Positions 1-5,028 of a DNA stretch of 5,028 bases are shown here, in pieces (positions within the stretch are counted from its first letter, which is position 1; the number at the start of each line of letters is the position of its first letter). Origin of the DNA: Planctomycetota bacterium (GTDB taxonomy: Bacteria > Planctomycetota > Planctomycetia > Planctomycetales > Planctomycetaceae); NCBI GenBank assembly GCA_023429275.1, contig JAEYWB010000265.1, forward strand, positions 1-5,028, in the 5' to 3' direction. The notes under the pieces were generated by a model. It worked only from the letters and a program-made list of their open reading frames with translations, did not search any database and had not been told where the DNA came from. Both the position numbers and the translations under genes were made by a program.

Positions 1-252
1 AACGCATGCCGCATCGCTGGTCCCTCCCTGGGTCAACAACGCCCAGCATCCAGTAATGGCCCGACCAGCGGAAGATCAGTTTTCAAACAGAGCCTAGCCG
101 GCACTCGCTGGCGTCCGGTTCGACCATCGTTCGATTTCTCACCACGACGGGCGCACCGGGAACCCCTCACTGACTCTTGCCGGCCAATATGCTGACGGGG
201 ACGTCGCATTGCCGCCGGTTTCTGCTGCCTCTGACTCCCGGGGATGCCGTAG
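1..252. other. Left-edge region without a supported gene
   Basis: No reading frame here looks like a real protein. The frames that cross it are Arg/Pro-rich, without domain motifs, and run into or oppose the well-supported exported-protein gene that starts at 325. I see no tRNA, no tandem array and no insertion-sequence end. A short inverted repeat (CTGGG at 28-32, CCCAG at 42-46) and two copies of GTTCGA at 118-123 and 129-134 are visible, but both are within what chance allows. The stretch is best read as intergenic DNA upstream of the promoter at 253-280. Confidence 0.5.
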
Positions 253-280
253 TCGACCGGGGAATGAGGGAGGATATAAT
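253..280 (+). promoter_or_regulatory. Sigma-70-type promoter for the exported small protein gene
   Basis: A perfect TATAAT lies at 275-280. Sixteen bases upstream, TCGACC at 253-258 matches four of six positions of the TTGACA consensus. Transcription would begin near 287 and give a leader of about 38 bases before the ATG at 325. A perfect -10 box stands out in such GC-rich DNA, and its placement directly ahead of a gene with a good ribosome binding site supports the call. The start site itself is inferred. Confidence 0.6.
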
Positions 281-324
281 CAGGGCGAGGGCCGACGATA
301 GGAGACCGGACAGCGAGGCGGATC

Positions 325-837
325 ATGAAGGGGATCGTTCTGCTCACCTTGGTTGGTGCGGTAGCGTGGGGGTCCGTCGCATCAGCCCAATACGGTTATG
401 GTGTTCCTGGCGGCTACTTCGGGAACAGCGGCCTGTACAGCGGCGGTTCGTCGCCGGGATTCCCTGGCGGCATCCCGTCCGGATACGGCTCGGGTTCGTC
501 GTTTCGCGGCTTCACGTACTCGCCTTACACCTATTCGTCTCCCTCCTATGGCCTCCTCTCGCCAACTTTCGGAGGGACATCCCCGAACCTGGGATTCGGA
601 ACGCCGTCGGGACTGGGGCTCGGAACACCGTTCAGCCCCGGGTTCGTCGTTCCGGTCTATCGGACGAAGACTCCGCGGATCGACTTCGGGGCCGACTCTG
701 ACCGGGGACGATCCGATCCGTACCGGGACCTGTTCGGGGCCGATCGATTCCTGTCTTCGGGTGACATGAGCTTCTACGGCACGGGCTTCGGCTGCCCTCC
801 GACCTGGAGGAACCAGATTTACATTCGCCCGTGGTAA
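325..837 (+). CDS. Exported Gly/Ser/Tyr/Pro-rich protein, unknown function
   Basis: This encodes a 170-residue protein with a classical Sec signal peptide: Lys2, a hydrophobic core at about residues 4-18, and an ASA-Q cleavage site after Ala21. The mature part is low complexity. Residues 22-75 are rich in Gly, Ser, Tyr and Pro (GYG, SPG and YS-type units). Residues 83-107 repeat Gly-Phe/Leu-Gly-Thr-Pro motifs. The C-terminal 60 residues are more mixed and charged (RIDFGADSDRGRSDPYRDLF) and contain one Cys, in GCPP. The start is supported by GAGG at 315-318, six bases before the ATG, and by the signal peptide beginning exactly there. A strong promoter sits at 253-280. I do not recognise the family. 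The composition resembles small secreted or cell-envelope proteins common in planctomycetes, and a structural or surface role is only a guess. Overlapping frames are Arg-rich shadows. Confidence 0.8.
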   Translation: MKGIVLLTLVGAVAWGSVASAQYGYGVPGGYFGNSGLYSGGSSPGFPGGIPSGYGSGSSFRGFTYSPYTYSSPSYGLLSPTFGGTSPNLGFGTPSGLGLGTPFSPGFVVPVYRTKTPRIDFGADSDRGRSDPYRDLFGADRFLSSGDMSFYGTGFGCPPTWRNQIYIRPW

Positions 838-857
838 AGGCAGCAGTCGCCAAATCC

Positions 858-875
858 GGATCAGGGGGCTGATCC
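858..875 (+). terminator. Perfect 7-bp hairpin between the two plus-strand small genes
   Basis: GGATCAG (858-864) and CTGATCC (869-875) are exact reverse complements around a GGGG loop. The hairpin begins 21 bases after the stop codon of the exported protein and ends 14 bases before the ribosome binding site of the next gene. No T-run follows, so it is not a standard intrinsic terminator. It could act as a partial terminator, protect the 3' end of the upstream mRNA, or tune expression of the downstream gene. The structure is seen in the sequence; the role is inferred. Confidence 0.35.
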
Positions 876-888
876 ATGACAGATCGCT

Positions 889-894
889 AAGGGG
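889..894 (+). promoter_or_regulatory. Ribosome binding site of the small membrane protein
   Basis: AAGGGG lies seven bases before the ATG at 902. It is one of the better Shine-Dalgarno matches in the window and decides the start at 902 over the internal ATG at 929. A four-codon frame, ATG ACA GAT CGC TAA at 876-890, ends on the first bases of this site. It is probably accidental. Confidence 0.55.
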
Positions 895-901
895 CCGCCG
901 C

Positions 902-1132
902 ATGAGTCAGGATCGCCGTCTATGGCCGATGTGGGTCAGATTCGGACTTTGGAAAGTCCCCTTGATGTCTGCGGCTCGACTTTATATGGGCTTCTCACTC
1001 CTTCTGGCCGCGGGATCTGCCACTTATGGATTTCGCGAGGCGAGATTTTTCGTCGTTGCGTTTCTCCTGTGCCTGGCGGCGTGCTGGTACTGGCTCGCCG
1101 CACGCTGGGTCGAGGGACGTCAGGCCTGGTGA
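902..1132 (+). CDS. Small two-helix membrane protein, unknown function
   Basis: This encodes a 76-residue protein with a short basic and Trp-rich N-terminus (RRLWPMWVRFGLWKVP, residues 5-20). Two hydrophobic segments follow at about residues 22-42 and 47-67, separated by a short charged turn (FREAR). The C-terminal tail is amphipathic and aromatic (ARWVEGRQAW). This pattern predicts an inner-membrane hairpin. The start follows AAGGGG at a seven-base spacing. It lies 64 bases after the exported protein gene on the same strand, so the two may share a transcript, with the hairpin at 858-875 between them. I do not recognise a named family. The layout resembles short uncharacterised membrane proteins of planctomycetes, a recollection rather than a search result. 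An alternative frame at 922-1149 has no comparable structure and is treated as a shadow. Confidence 0.7.
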   Translation: MSQDRRLWPMWVRFGLWKVPLMSAARLYMGFSLLLAAGSATYGFREARFFVVAFLLCLAACWYWLAARWVEGRQAW

Positions 1133-1281
1133 CCGGGGCTGGACGCTGAAGAACTATTGAATGCCTGTGCAGAAATACGCTGTGCCAAGGTTACGGAGTC
1201 CATTTGCAGTAATCGTGTCGCGGAGAGCCCGGGACGATCGAGGGGAACCTGGGATCCTGACCGCAACTCTTTCAGCGCGAG
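1133..1281. other. Convergent intergenic gap
   Basis: This gap separates the end of the small membrane protein gene (+) from the end of queG (-). It is visibly less GC-rich than the neighbouring genes over about 1150-1215. A bidirectional terminator would be expected, but the best pairing (ATCGT at 1212-1216 with ACGAT at 1234-1238) has a long loop and no T-run. I call no terminator. Confidence 0.5.
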
Positions 1282-2400
1282 TCATTCTTCCTTCTCGACG
1301 CCTCTGATCTGATCCAGCGCCCACGCTGCGGCCTCGCGGATGAGGGGGTCCGTGTCTTGGAGCGCATGACGCAGCGCGGGGACGGCCGTTTCATCACGCT
1401 GGTTGCCGAGAACGATCGCGGCGTTCCGGAGAACCCCCGCACGTCCTGGCCTCGAGAGCGGTGTCTTGCCGAACTCCCGGTCGAACTCCTCCCCCGAAAG
1501 GCCCAGAACGCGGACCGCGTCGAGCGGACGCAAGTCCGCGCGAGGCTGGAAGGCGGCGTCCCCGGTTCGTGGGGCCTTCGTGTTCCACGGGCAGACGTCC
1601 TGGCAGATGTCGCAGCCGAAGGCCCAGTCCTGGAGACCTGGTCGCAGCTCGACCGGAATCGGATCGTCACGGAGCTCGATCGTCAGGTACGAGATGCACT
1701 TTCGGGCGTCGAGCACGTAGGGAGCCACGAACGCATCGGTTGGGCAGGCGTCGAGGCAGCGGGTGCAGGTGCCGCAGTGCGACGTCTCGTGCGCCGCATC
1801 GGGCGGGAGTTCGACATCGGTCAGAAGGCCCGCCAGGAAGAAGAAGCTGCCGTGCCGCTTATTGAGCAGCATCGTGTTCTTGCCGAACCAGCCGAGCCCC
1901 GCAAGCCGGGCGAAATCCCGCTCGAGGATCGGCGCCGTGTCGACCGTGATCCGGGTCCGGCAGCCAGGGCGGTGCGTGTGGAGAACATCTGCGACCGGAC
2001 GGAGCCGCTCCCGAAGAAGCGTGTGGTAGTCAGCCTCGTTCCATGCGTAGCAGGAGACCTGCGCGGTGCCGGACGACGCCGGAGCGCGCTCCTCGCTCCG
2101 GAACGTCATCGCCACCATCACGATCGACCTGACCGACGACAGGACTGAAGTCGGGTCGGCATACGCCGCCTCCCGCCGCGGCAGATAGTGCATCTCTCCC
2201 GCATACCCCGCGCTGAGCCACTCCTTGAAGTGCCCCAGACCGGCCGGAGCGACCGCCGGAGCGATCCCGCTCAGCGTGAAGCCCTGCTCCGCGGCAGTAC
2301 GTTTGACTTCGGCAGCCAATTCCCCGGCCGAAAGGGCTCGTCCCGATGGGACCGAGCTCTTCGTCTGATCAGCGTGGGGATGTGAGACCGGCGCCGTCAT
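1282..2400 (-). CDS. queG: Epoxyqueuosine reductase QueG
   Basis: QueG is a cytoplasmic cobalamin and iron-sulfur enzyme. It reduces epoxyqueuosine to queuosine at the wobble position (34) of tRNAs for Asp, Asn, His and Tyr, the last step of queuosine synthesis. The 372-residue length is normal for the family. Visible hallmarks are DTAPILERDFARLAGLGWFGKNTML at 154-177 (shown as DTAPILER then GLGWFGKN), where Asp154 matches the family's catalytic acid; a first ferredoxin-type cluster motif C209-x2-C212-x2-C215-x3-C219-P; Cys235 in KCISYLTIE; and a second motif C263-x2-C266-x3-C270-P. The C-terminal part (about 320-366) is HEAT-like (RNAAIVLGN, then AVPALRHAL and IREAAAWAL). I chose the ATG at 2400 because it overlaps the stop of the upstream esterase as ATGA. 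An in-frame ATG at 2430 would add ten residues that lie inside the esterase gene. The first 25 residues look disordered. All expected cluster cysteines are present, so the enzyme appears functional. Confidence 0.96.
   Translation of the reverse strand: MTAPVSHPHADQTKSSVPSGRALSAGELAAEVKRTAAEQGFTLSGIAPAVAPAGLGHFKEWLSAGYAGEMHYLPRREAAYADPTSVLSSVRSIVMVAMTFRSEERAPASSGTAQVSCYAWNEADYHTLLRERLRPVADVLHTHRPGCRTRITVDTAPILERDFARLAGLGWFGKNTMLLNKRHGSFFFLAGLLTDVELPPDAAHETSHCGTCTRCLDACPTDAFVAPYVLDARKCISYLTIELRDDPIPVELRPGLQDWAFGCDICQDVCPWNTKAPRTGDAAFQPRADLRPLDAVRVLGLSGEEFDREFGKTPLSRPGRAGVLRNAAIVLGNQRDETAVPALRHALQDTDPLIREAAAWALDQIRGVEKEE
2397..2400 (-). promoter_or_regulatory. ATGA stop/start overlap coupling esterase and queG
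   Basis: Read on the minus strand, ATGA contains the queG start (2400-2398) and the esterase stop TGA (2399-2397). This arrangement usually means translational coupling by re-initiation. No clear Shine-Dalgarno sequence precedes the queG ATG (the closest purine run is AGAAG, about ten bases upstream), which fits dependence on the upstream gene. Confidence 0.7.
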
Positions 2401-3170
2401 GGGGCCGAACGCTTCTGCGCGAAGAGCCACTCATAGAGCTCCGGCGTCGCGTACGCCTTGCTCCAGCTGTTGTGGGCGACATCGGGATACTCGGTGTACC
2501 GCGGCCCCGCCCCGGCCTTCTTCAGGACCTCGGCCGCCTCGCGCGACCGCTCGACCCGGACGACCGTGTCCTTCCCTCCGTGGAAGATCCAGAAGGGAAG
2601 CTTCGACGCCGCCGGCAGACGGCTGAGGTCGGTTCCGCCACAAACCGGGGCCGCGGCGGCGAACCGGTCCGGATGCCGGACCGCCATCTCGAACGTCCCG
2701 AATCCCCCCATCGAGAGCCCCGTCACATAGCGGCGGTTCGTGTCGACCGGAAAATCCTGTTCGACCTGGTCGAGCAGGGCGATGAGCGTGACATGGTTGG
2801 CGTTCGGGGTTTCGGGCATCTTCGGCTGCGGGGAATCCCAGGGAATGTCGACCCACATCGTCTTCTCCGGACACTGCGGCGCGACGACGAAGCAGGGATA
2901 GCGCTCCTGCATCTCCTTGCTGGCGAAGGTCTTCACGCCATGGACGAGCTGCCTGTCGTTGTCAGTCCCGCGCTCGCCCGCCCCATGCAGAAAGAGGACG
3001 AGGGGATACTTCCTGCCCGGCTCGAGTTTCGCCGGCTTCAGAAGGCGATAGGGGAGCGTGACCCCTTCTCCCTGAAACGAGTGCTTCTCAAACGCCTCCG
3101 CCGGACCGAACTCCAGTCCGTACGAAGCGTTTGCAATTCCGAGGAAGAGGAGTGTCGTCAGGAGACGCAT
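2397..3170 (-). CDS. Exported alpha/beta hydrolase (predicted esterase/peptidase, COG4099-like)
   Basis: This encodes a 257-residue secreted serine hydrolase. A short signal peptide (MRLLTTLLFLGIANA) is probably cut after Ala15, or after Gly18. The mature protein has a single alpha/beta-hydrolase domain: an oxyanion-hole motif LFLHGAGERG at 59-68; VVAPQCP at 95-101; the nucleophile elbow GLSMGG with Ser153; the acid Asp201 in HGGKDTVV; and the base His233 in DVAHNSW. The triad is complete and correctly ordered. The pattern matches the 'predicted peptidase' and PHB-depolymerase-like esterases that planctomycetes often carry. The substrate (an ester, perhaps acetylated polysaccharide or feruloyl groups, or a peptide) cannot be read from sequence. 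The start is fixed by the signal peptide; no strong ribosome binding site is seen. It is the first gene of a unit with queG, through the ATGA overlap. Confidence 0.9.
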   Translation of the reverse strand: MRLLTTLLFLGIANASYGLEFGPAEAFEKHSFQGEGVTLPYRLLKPAKLEPGRKYPLVLFLHGAGERGTDNDRQLVHGVKTFASKEMQERYPCFVVAPQCPEKTMWVDIPWDSPQPKMPETPNANHVTLIALLDQVEQDFPVDTNRRYVTGLSMGGFGTFEMAVRHPDRFAAAAPVCGGTDLSRLPAASKLPFWIFHGGKDTVVRVERSREAAEVLKKAGAGPRYTEYPDVAHNSWSKAYATPELYEWLFAQKRSAP

Positions 3171-3305
3171 CGGAGATGCCTGGATCGGTGACGTGTTGCA
3201 GGGTCTCTCTCGATGCTATCGTGGGCGGTTTGGCCTGTCGTCGCCACGCGGAGTCAAACTCCCCTCGCCCGACGATCCGCCTCCCCCCTCCGCCCATCCC
3301 GGCTC
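3171..3305. other. Divergent intergenic region between the esterase-queG unit and thiE
   Basis: This 135-bp gap must carry the starts of two divergent transcripts. On the plus strand, TATCGT at 3217-3222, preceded by TGC as an extended -10, is a possible box for thiE, with only a poor -35. On the minus strand, TAGCAT and TTGACT can be picked out but lie too far apart to pair. I see no THI-box (TPP riboswitch) core such as CTGAGA with its partner motif, and the gap leaves little room for one. The plus-strand 3' half (3255-3300) is C-rich and looks non-coding. Confidence 0.45.
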
Positions 3306-4862
3306 ATGGACATTCGCTCCCAGTTTTCCCAGGGGACCCTCCGGGTCATCGATGTCGCCCTCCGGATGGCTCCGGACGCCGAGTCTCTCTCCGGAGTGCA
3401 CCTCCTCTGGGCGCTCTGGCTCGACGAGAGCCGCGCCGCCGACCTCCTCGCCCGGGCGGGGGTGACCGAAGAGATTCTCAGTGCGGCCGTCGGGCACCAG
3501 GCCCCCCCGCCTCAAGAGGCTGAATCGAGCGGGCAGAAGCCTCTCCCCCGGACGGCGCTCTTCCTCGAGATTGCCGACGAGGCTCATCGGCAGGCGGTGA
3601 CGGAACAGACCGGCAGCGAAATCCTCACCGAACACCTCCTGCGGGGAGTCCTCGCGGCGGAAAACGCCCTGGCGGAGCGGCTTGCCGAGCTCGGCGTGCG
3701 CGTTGCCGAGCTGGCGCGCCCGTTCTCGCCCCAGGAGGACCGGACCACCGACAAGCTCGCGACCGAGGTCCGGCTCCGGACGTTCGAGCCGGCAATCACG
3801 GAAGGCGTCGTGCAGCAGCGGCTTCTCGATGCGTCATTCAACCGCTGCCGCGAAGGGCTCCGCGTGCTGGAGGACTACGTCCGCTTCACCCGCGACGACC
3901 CGGGCCTGACGCGGCTTCTCAAGGAGATCCGGCACGAGCTCGCGACTCTCTCGCGGCGGCTCGGCATCGACGCGGCCCTCGCGGTCCGGGATACGCAGAA
4001 CGACGTCGGCGTCCGGATCCACACCTCGTCCGAAATGCGGCGAGGTTCGATGGCGGATGTCCTGCGGGCCAACTGCCGACGTGTCGAGGAATCCCTCCGT
4101 TCGCTCGAGGAGTTCGGCAAGCTCGTCGATCCGGAAAGTGCCGCCCAGATCGGCCAGCTTCGGTACCAGGTCTACACGCTGGAACGGGCCATTCTCGCGG
4201 GGGAGGAGCGGCACCTGCGGATCGACGCCTGCCGGCTCTATCTGCTCGTGAGCGACGGCCAATGCCCGGGGGGCATGGGGGACGTGATCCGCGCGGCGAT
4301 CGCCGGGGGTGTCGACGTCGTCCAGCTTCGGGAGAAGAACATCCCGGACCGCCGGCTTCTCTCGCTGGCGAGGTACGTCCGCGACTGGACGGCCGAAGCG
4401 GGTGTGCTGTTCATCATGAACGACCGGCCGGACCTCGCGGCCCTCGTCGGAGCGGACGGGGTCCATCTCGGCCAGGACGACCTGACGGTGGCGGAGGCGC
4501 GGCGGATCGTCGGCGGGAGGATGCTCGTCGGAGTCTCGACACACGACATCGGCCAGGCGCGGCAGGCGGTGCTCGACGGTGCGGATTACATCGGCGTCGG
4601 GCCGTGCTTTCCGTCGAAGACGAAGTCGTTCAGCGAGTTCGCCGGGCTCGACTACGTCCGGGAGGTCGCGGGAGAGATCCGCGTCCCGTGGTTCGCGATC
4701 GGGGGGATCAACTCGGAGACCCTGCCGGAGCTCGTCCAGGCGGGGGCAACGCGGGTCGCCGTCAGCGGCGTGATCTGCGGAGCGGAGTCACCAGCCGATG
4801 CGGCCGCGGACCTCCGGTCGATCCTGGCGCACCCTCCGGTGGCCCTAAAGCGAGACTCGTAG
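3306..4862 (+). CDS. thiE: Clp_N-like / ThiD2 / ThiE fusion, thiamine phosphate synthase
   Basis: This 518-residue protein has three parts. Residues 5-139 contain two Clp N-terminal-type repeats. Each has a helix followed by an HLL motif and a Leu-x-x-x-Gly-Val turn: GVHLLWALWLDES to LARAGV (30-53), and TEHLLRGVLAAEN to LAELGV (108-131). A charged linker follows (140-171). Residues 172-300 match ThiD2, the strictly HMP-phosphate-specific kinase: N179-R180, EGLRVLED at 183-190, RDTQNDVG at 228-235, and NCRRVEESLRSLEEFGK at 256-272. Residues 306-510 are a complete ThiE barrel joining HMP-PP to thiazole phosphate: QLREK at 340-344, NDR at 372-374, GVHLGQDD at 385-392, GVSTH at 409-413, GPCFPSKTK at 432-440, GGI at 466-468, and SG at 487-488. 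ThiE alone is usually about 210 residues, so 60% of the protein is extra. An in-frame ATG at 3213 has a partial AGGG nine bases upstream, but its 31 extra residues use codons unlike the gene. I prefer 3306, which lacks a clear ribosome binding site. Confidence 0.93.
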   Translation: MDIRSQFSQGTLRVIDVALRMAPDAESLSGVHLLWALWLDESRAADLLARAGVTEEILSAAVGHQAPPPQEAESSGQKPLPRTALFLEIADEAHRQAVTEQTGSEILTEHLLRGVLAAENALAERLAELGVRVAELARPFSPQEDRTTDKLATEVRLRTFEPAITEGVVQQRLLDASFNRCREGLRVLEDYVRFTRDDPGLTRLLKEIRHELATLSRRLGIDAALAVRDTQNDVGVRIHTSSEMRRGSMADVLRANCRRVEESLRSLEEFGKLVDPESAAQIGQLRYQVYTLERAILAGEERHLRIDACRLYLLVSDGQCPGGMGDVIRAAIAGGVDVVQLREKNIPDRRLLSLARYVRDWTAEAGVLFIMNDRPDLAALVGADGVHLGQDDLTVAEARRIVGGRMLVGVSTHDIGQARQAVLDGADYIGVGPCFPSKTKSFSEFAGLDYVREVAGEIRVPWFAIGGINSETLPELVQAGATRVAVSGVICGAESPADAAADLRSILAHPPVALKRDS

Positions 4863-5028
4863 GGCGACCTCATGGTCAGCCCTTTGAAGGTGGCAAGCCG
4901 CAGTATTTGCTGAGGTTTTGAGTGCTGTGGCCTGATCGTGTCTCTTCCGGCCCGAGGGGCCTTCGTTCGTCCAGCGAGGCCCATCGGACCTGGAGCCTGT
5001 CGAGATCCATGCCGAGCGGCCTGAAGGG
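4863..5028. other. Right-edge region downstream of thiE without a supported gene
   Basis: No frame here has recognisable protein character. The frames crossing it are out-of-frame continuations of thiE or its antisense. An ATG at 5009 opens a plus-strand frame that runs to the window edge, but only a few codons are visible. The base composition is less GC-rich around 4880-4940, as expected for an intergenic tail. Confidence 0.4.
4949..4961 (+). terminator. Short GC hairpin downstream of thiE, weak terminator candidate
   Basis: GGCCC (4949-4953) pairs exactly with GGGCC (4957-4961) around a three-base GAG loop and is followed by TTCGTTCG. It lies 86 bases after the thiE stop. The stem is short and there is no proper T-run, so this is a weak candidate for the end of the thiE transcript. 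Confidence 0.25.

Noticed and set aside
28..46. CTGGG/CCCAG inverted repeat near the left edge, as a terminator of an upstream gene
   Set aside because: A 5-bp stem with a nine-base loop and no T-run is too weak to call.
118..134. Two GTTCGA hexamers 11 bp apart, as a possible operator
   Set aside because: Only six bases each, over 100 bp from the promoter, and such short repeats are expected by chance.
33..347. Minus-strand 104-residue frame at the left edge
   Set aside because: Arg/Pro-rich, no motifs, and it runs through the promoter and signal-peptide region of the plus-strand exported protein gene.
382..903. Minus-strand 173-residue frame antisense to the exported protein gene, and the plus-strand frames at 177-701 and 398-769
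   Set aside because: Arg-rich shadows of a GC-rich gene. The frame at 325 has a signal peptide, a ribosome binding site and a promoter; these have none.
1212..1238. Imperfect inverted repeat in the convergent gap, as a bidirectional terminator
   Set aside because: Five paired bases, then a mismatch, a long loop and no T-run on either side.
1357..2148. Plus-strand 263-residue frame antisense to queG
   Set aside because: queG has every expected catalytic and cluster residue in the opposite strand. The antisense frame shows no domain character.
2346..3191. Plus-strand 281-residue frame antisense to the esterase
   Set aside because: It is longer than the esterase frame, but the esterase has a signal peptide, a full catalytic triad and an ATGA junction. 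The antisense frame is Arg/Leu-rich and without motifs.
3171..3305. TPP riboswitch ahead of the thiamine gene
   Set aside because: No THI-box core sequences are recognisable on the plus strand, and the available leader is short and C-rich.
3834..4544. Minus-strand 236-residue frame and plus-strand 4262-4921 frame over the thiE region
   Set aside because: Shadows of the ThiD2-ThiE coding frame, which carries all family motifs without interruption.

Overview
The window reads as a piece of a high-GC bacterial chromosome, most likely a planctomycete. This is an inference from three things: a thiamine phosphate synthase built on a ThiD2-ThiE fusion, Gly/Tyr/Ser/Pro-rich exported small proteins, and mostly weak Shine-Dalgarno signals. 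I see no mobile elements, tRNA or rRNA genes, or CRISPR arrays.

Layout. Positions 1-252 hold no gene I can support. A promoter with a perfect TATAAT box (253-280) precedes a 170-residue exported Gly/Ser/Tyr/Pro-rich protein (325-837, +). A perfect 7-bp hairpin (858-875) and a good ribosome binding site (889-894) lead to a 76-residue two-helix membrane protein (902-1132, +). A convergent gap (1133-1281) follows. On the minus strand comes a two-gene unit read from right to left: an exported alpha/beta hydrolase (3170 to 2397), then epoxyqueuosine reductase QueG (2400 to 1282). Their stop and start codons share an ATGA. A 135-bp divergent gap (3171-3305) separates this unit from a plus-strand thiamine gene (3306-4862). 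The last 166 bases hold no gene I can support.

Most notable. The thiamine gene appears to be a three-part fusion. It has two tandem Clp N-terminal-type repeats (residues about 5-139), a ThiD2 HMP-phosphate kinase domain (about 172-300) and a complete ThiE thiamine phosphate synthase (about 306-510). ThiD2-ThiE fusions are known. A Clp adaptor/substrate-binding type domain on the front of one, without any AAA+ ATPase, is unusual and suggests proteolytic or adaptor-mediated control of the enzyme.

How the genes relate. QueG completes queuosine in tRNA, and ThiD2-ThiE makes thiamine phosphate from HMP-P and the thiazole phosphate. The esterase and the two small plus-strand proteins belong to the cell envelope or outside. 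Apart from the coupled esterase-queG pair, nothing in the sequence shows that these genes work in one pathway.
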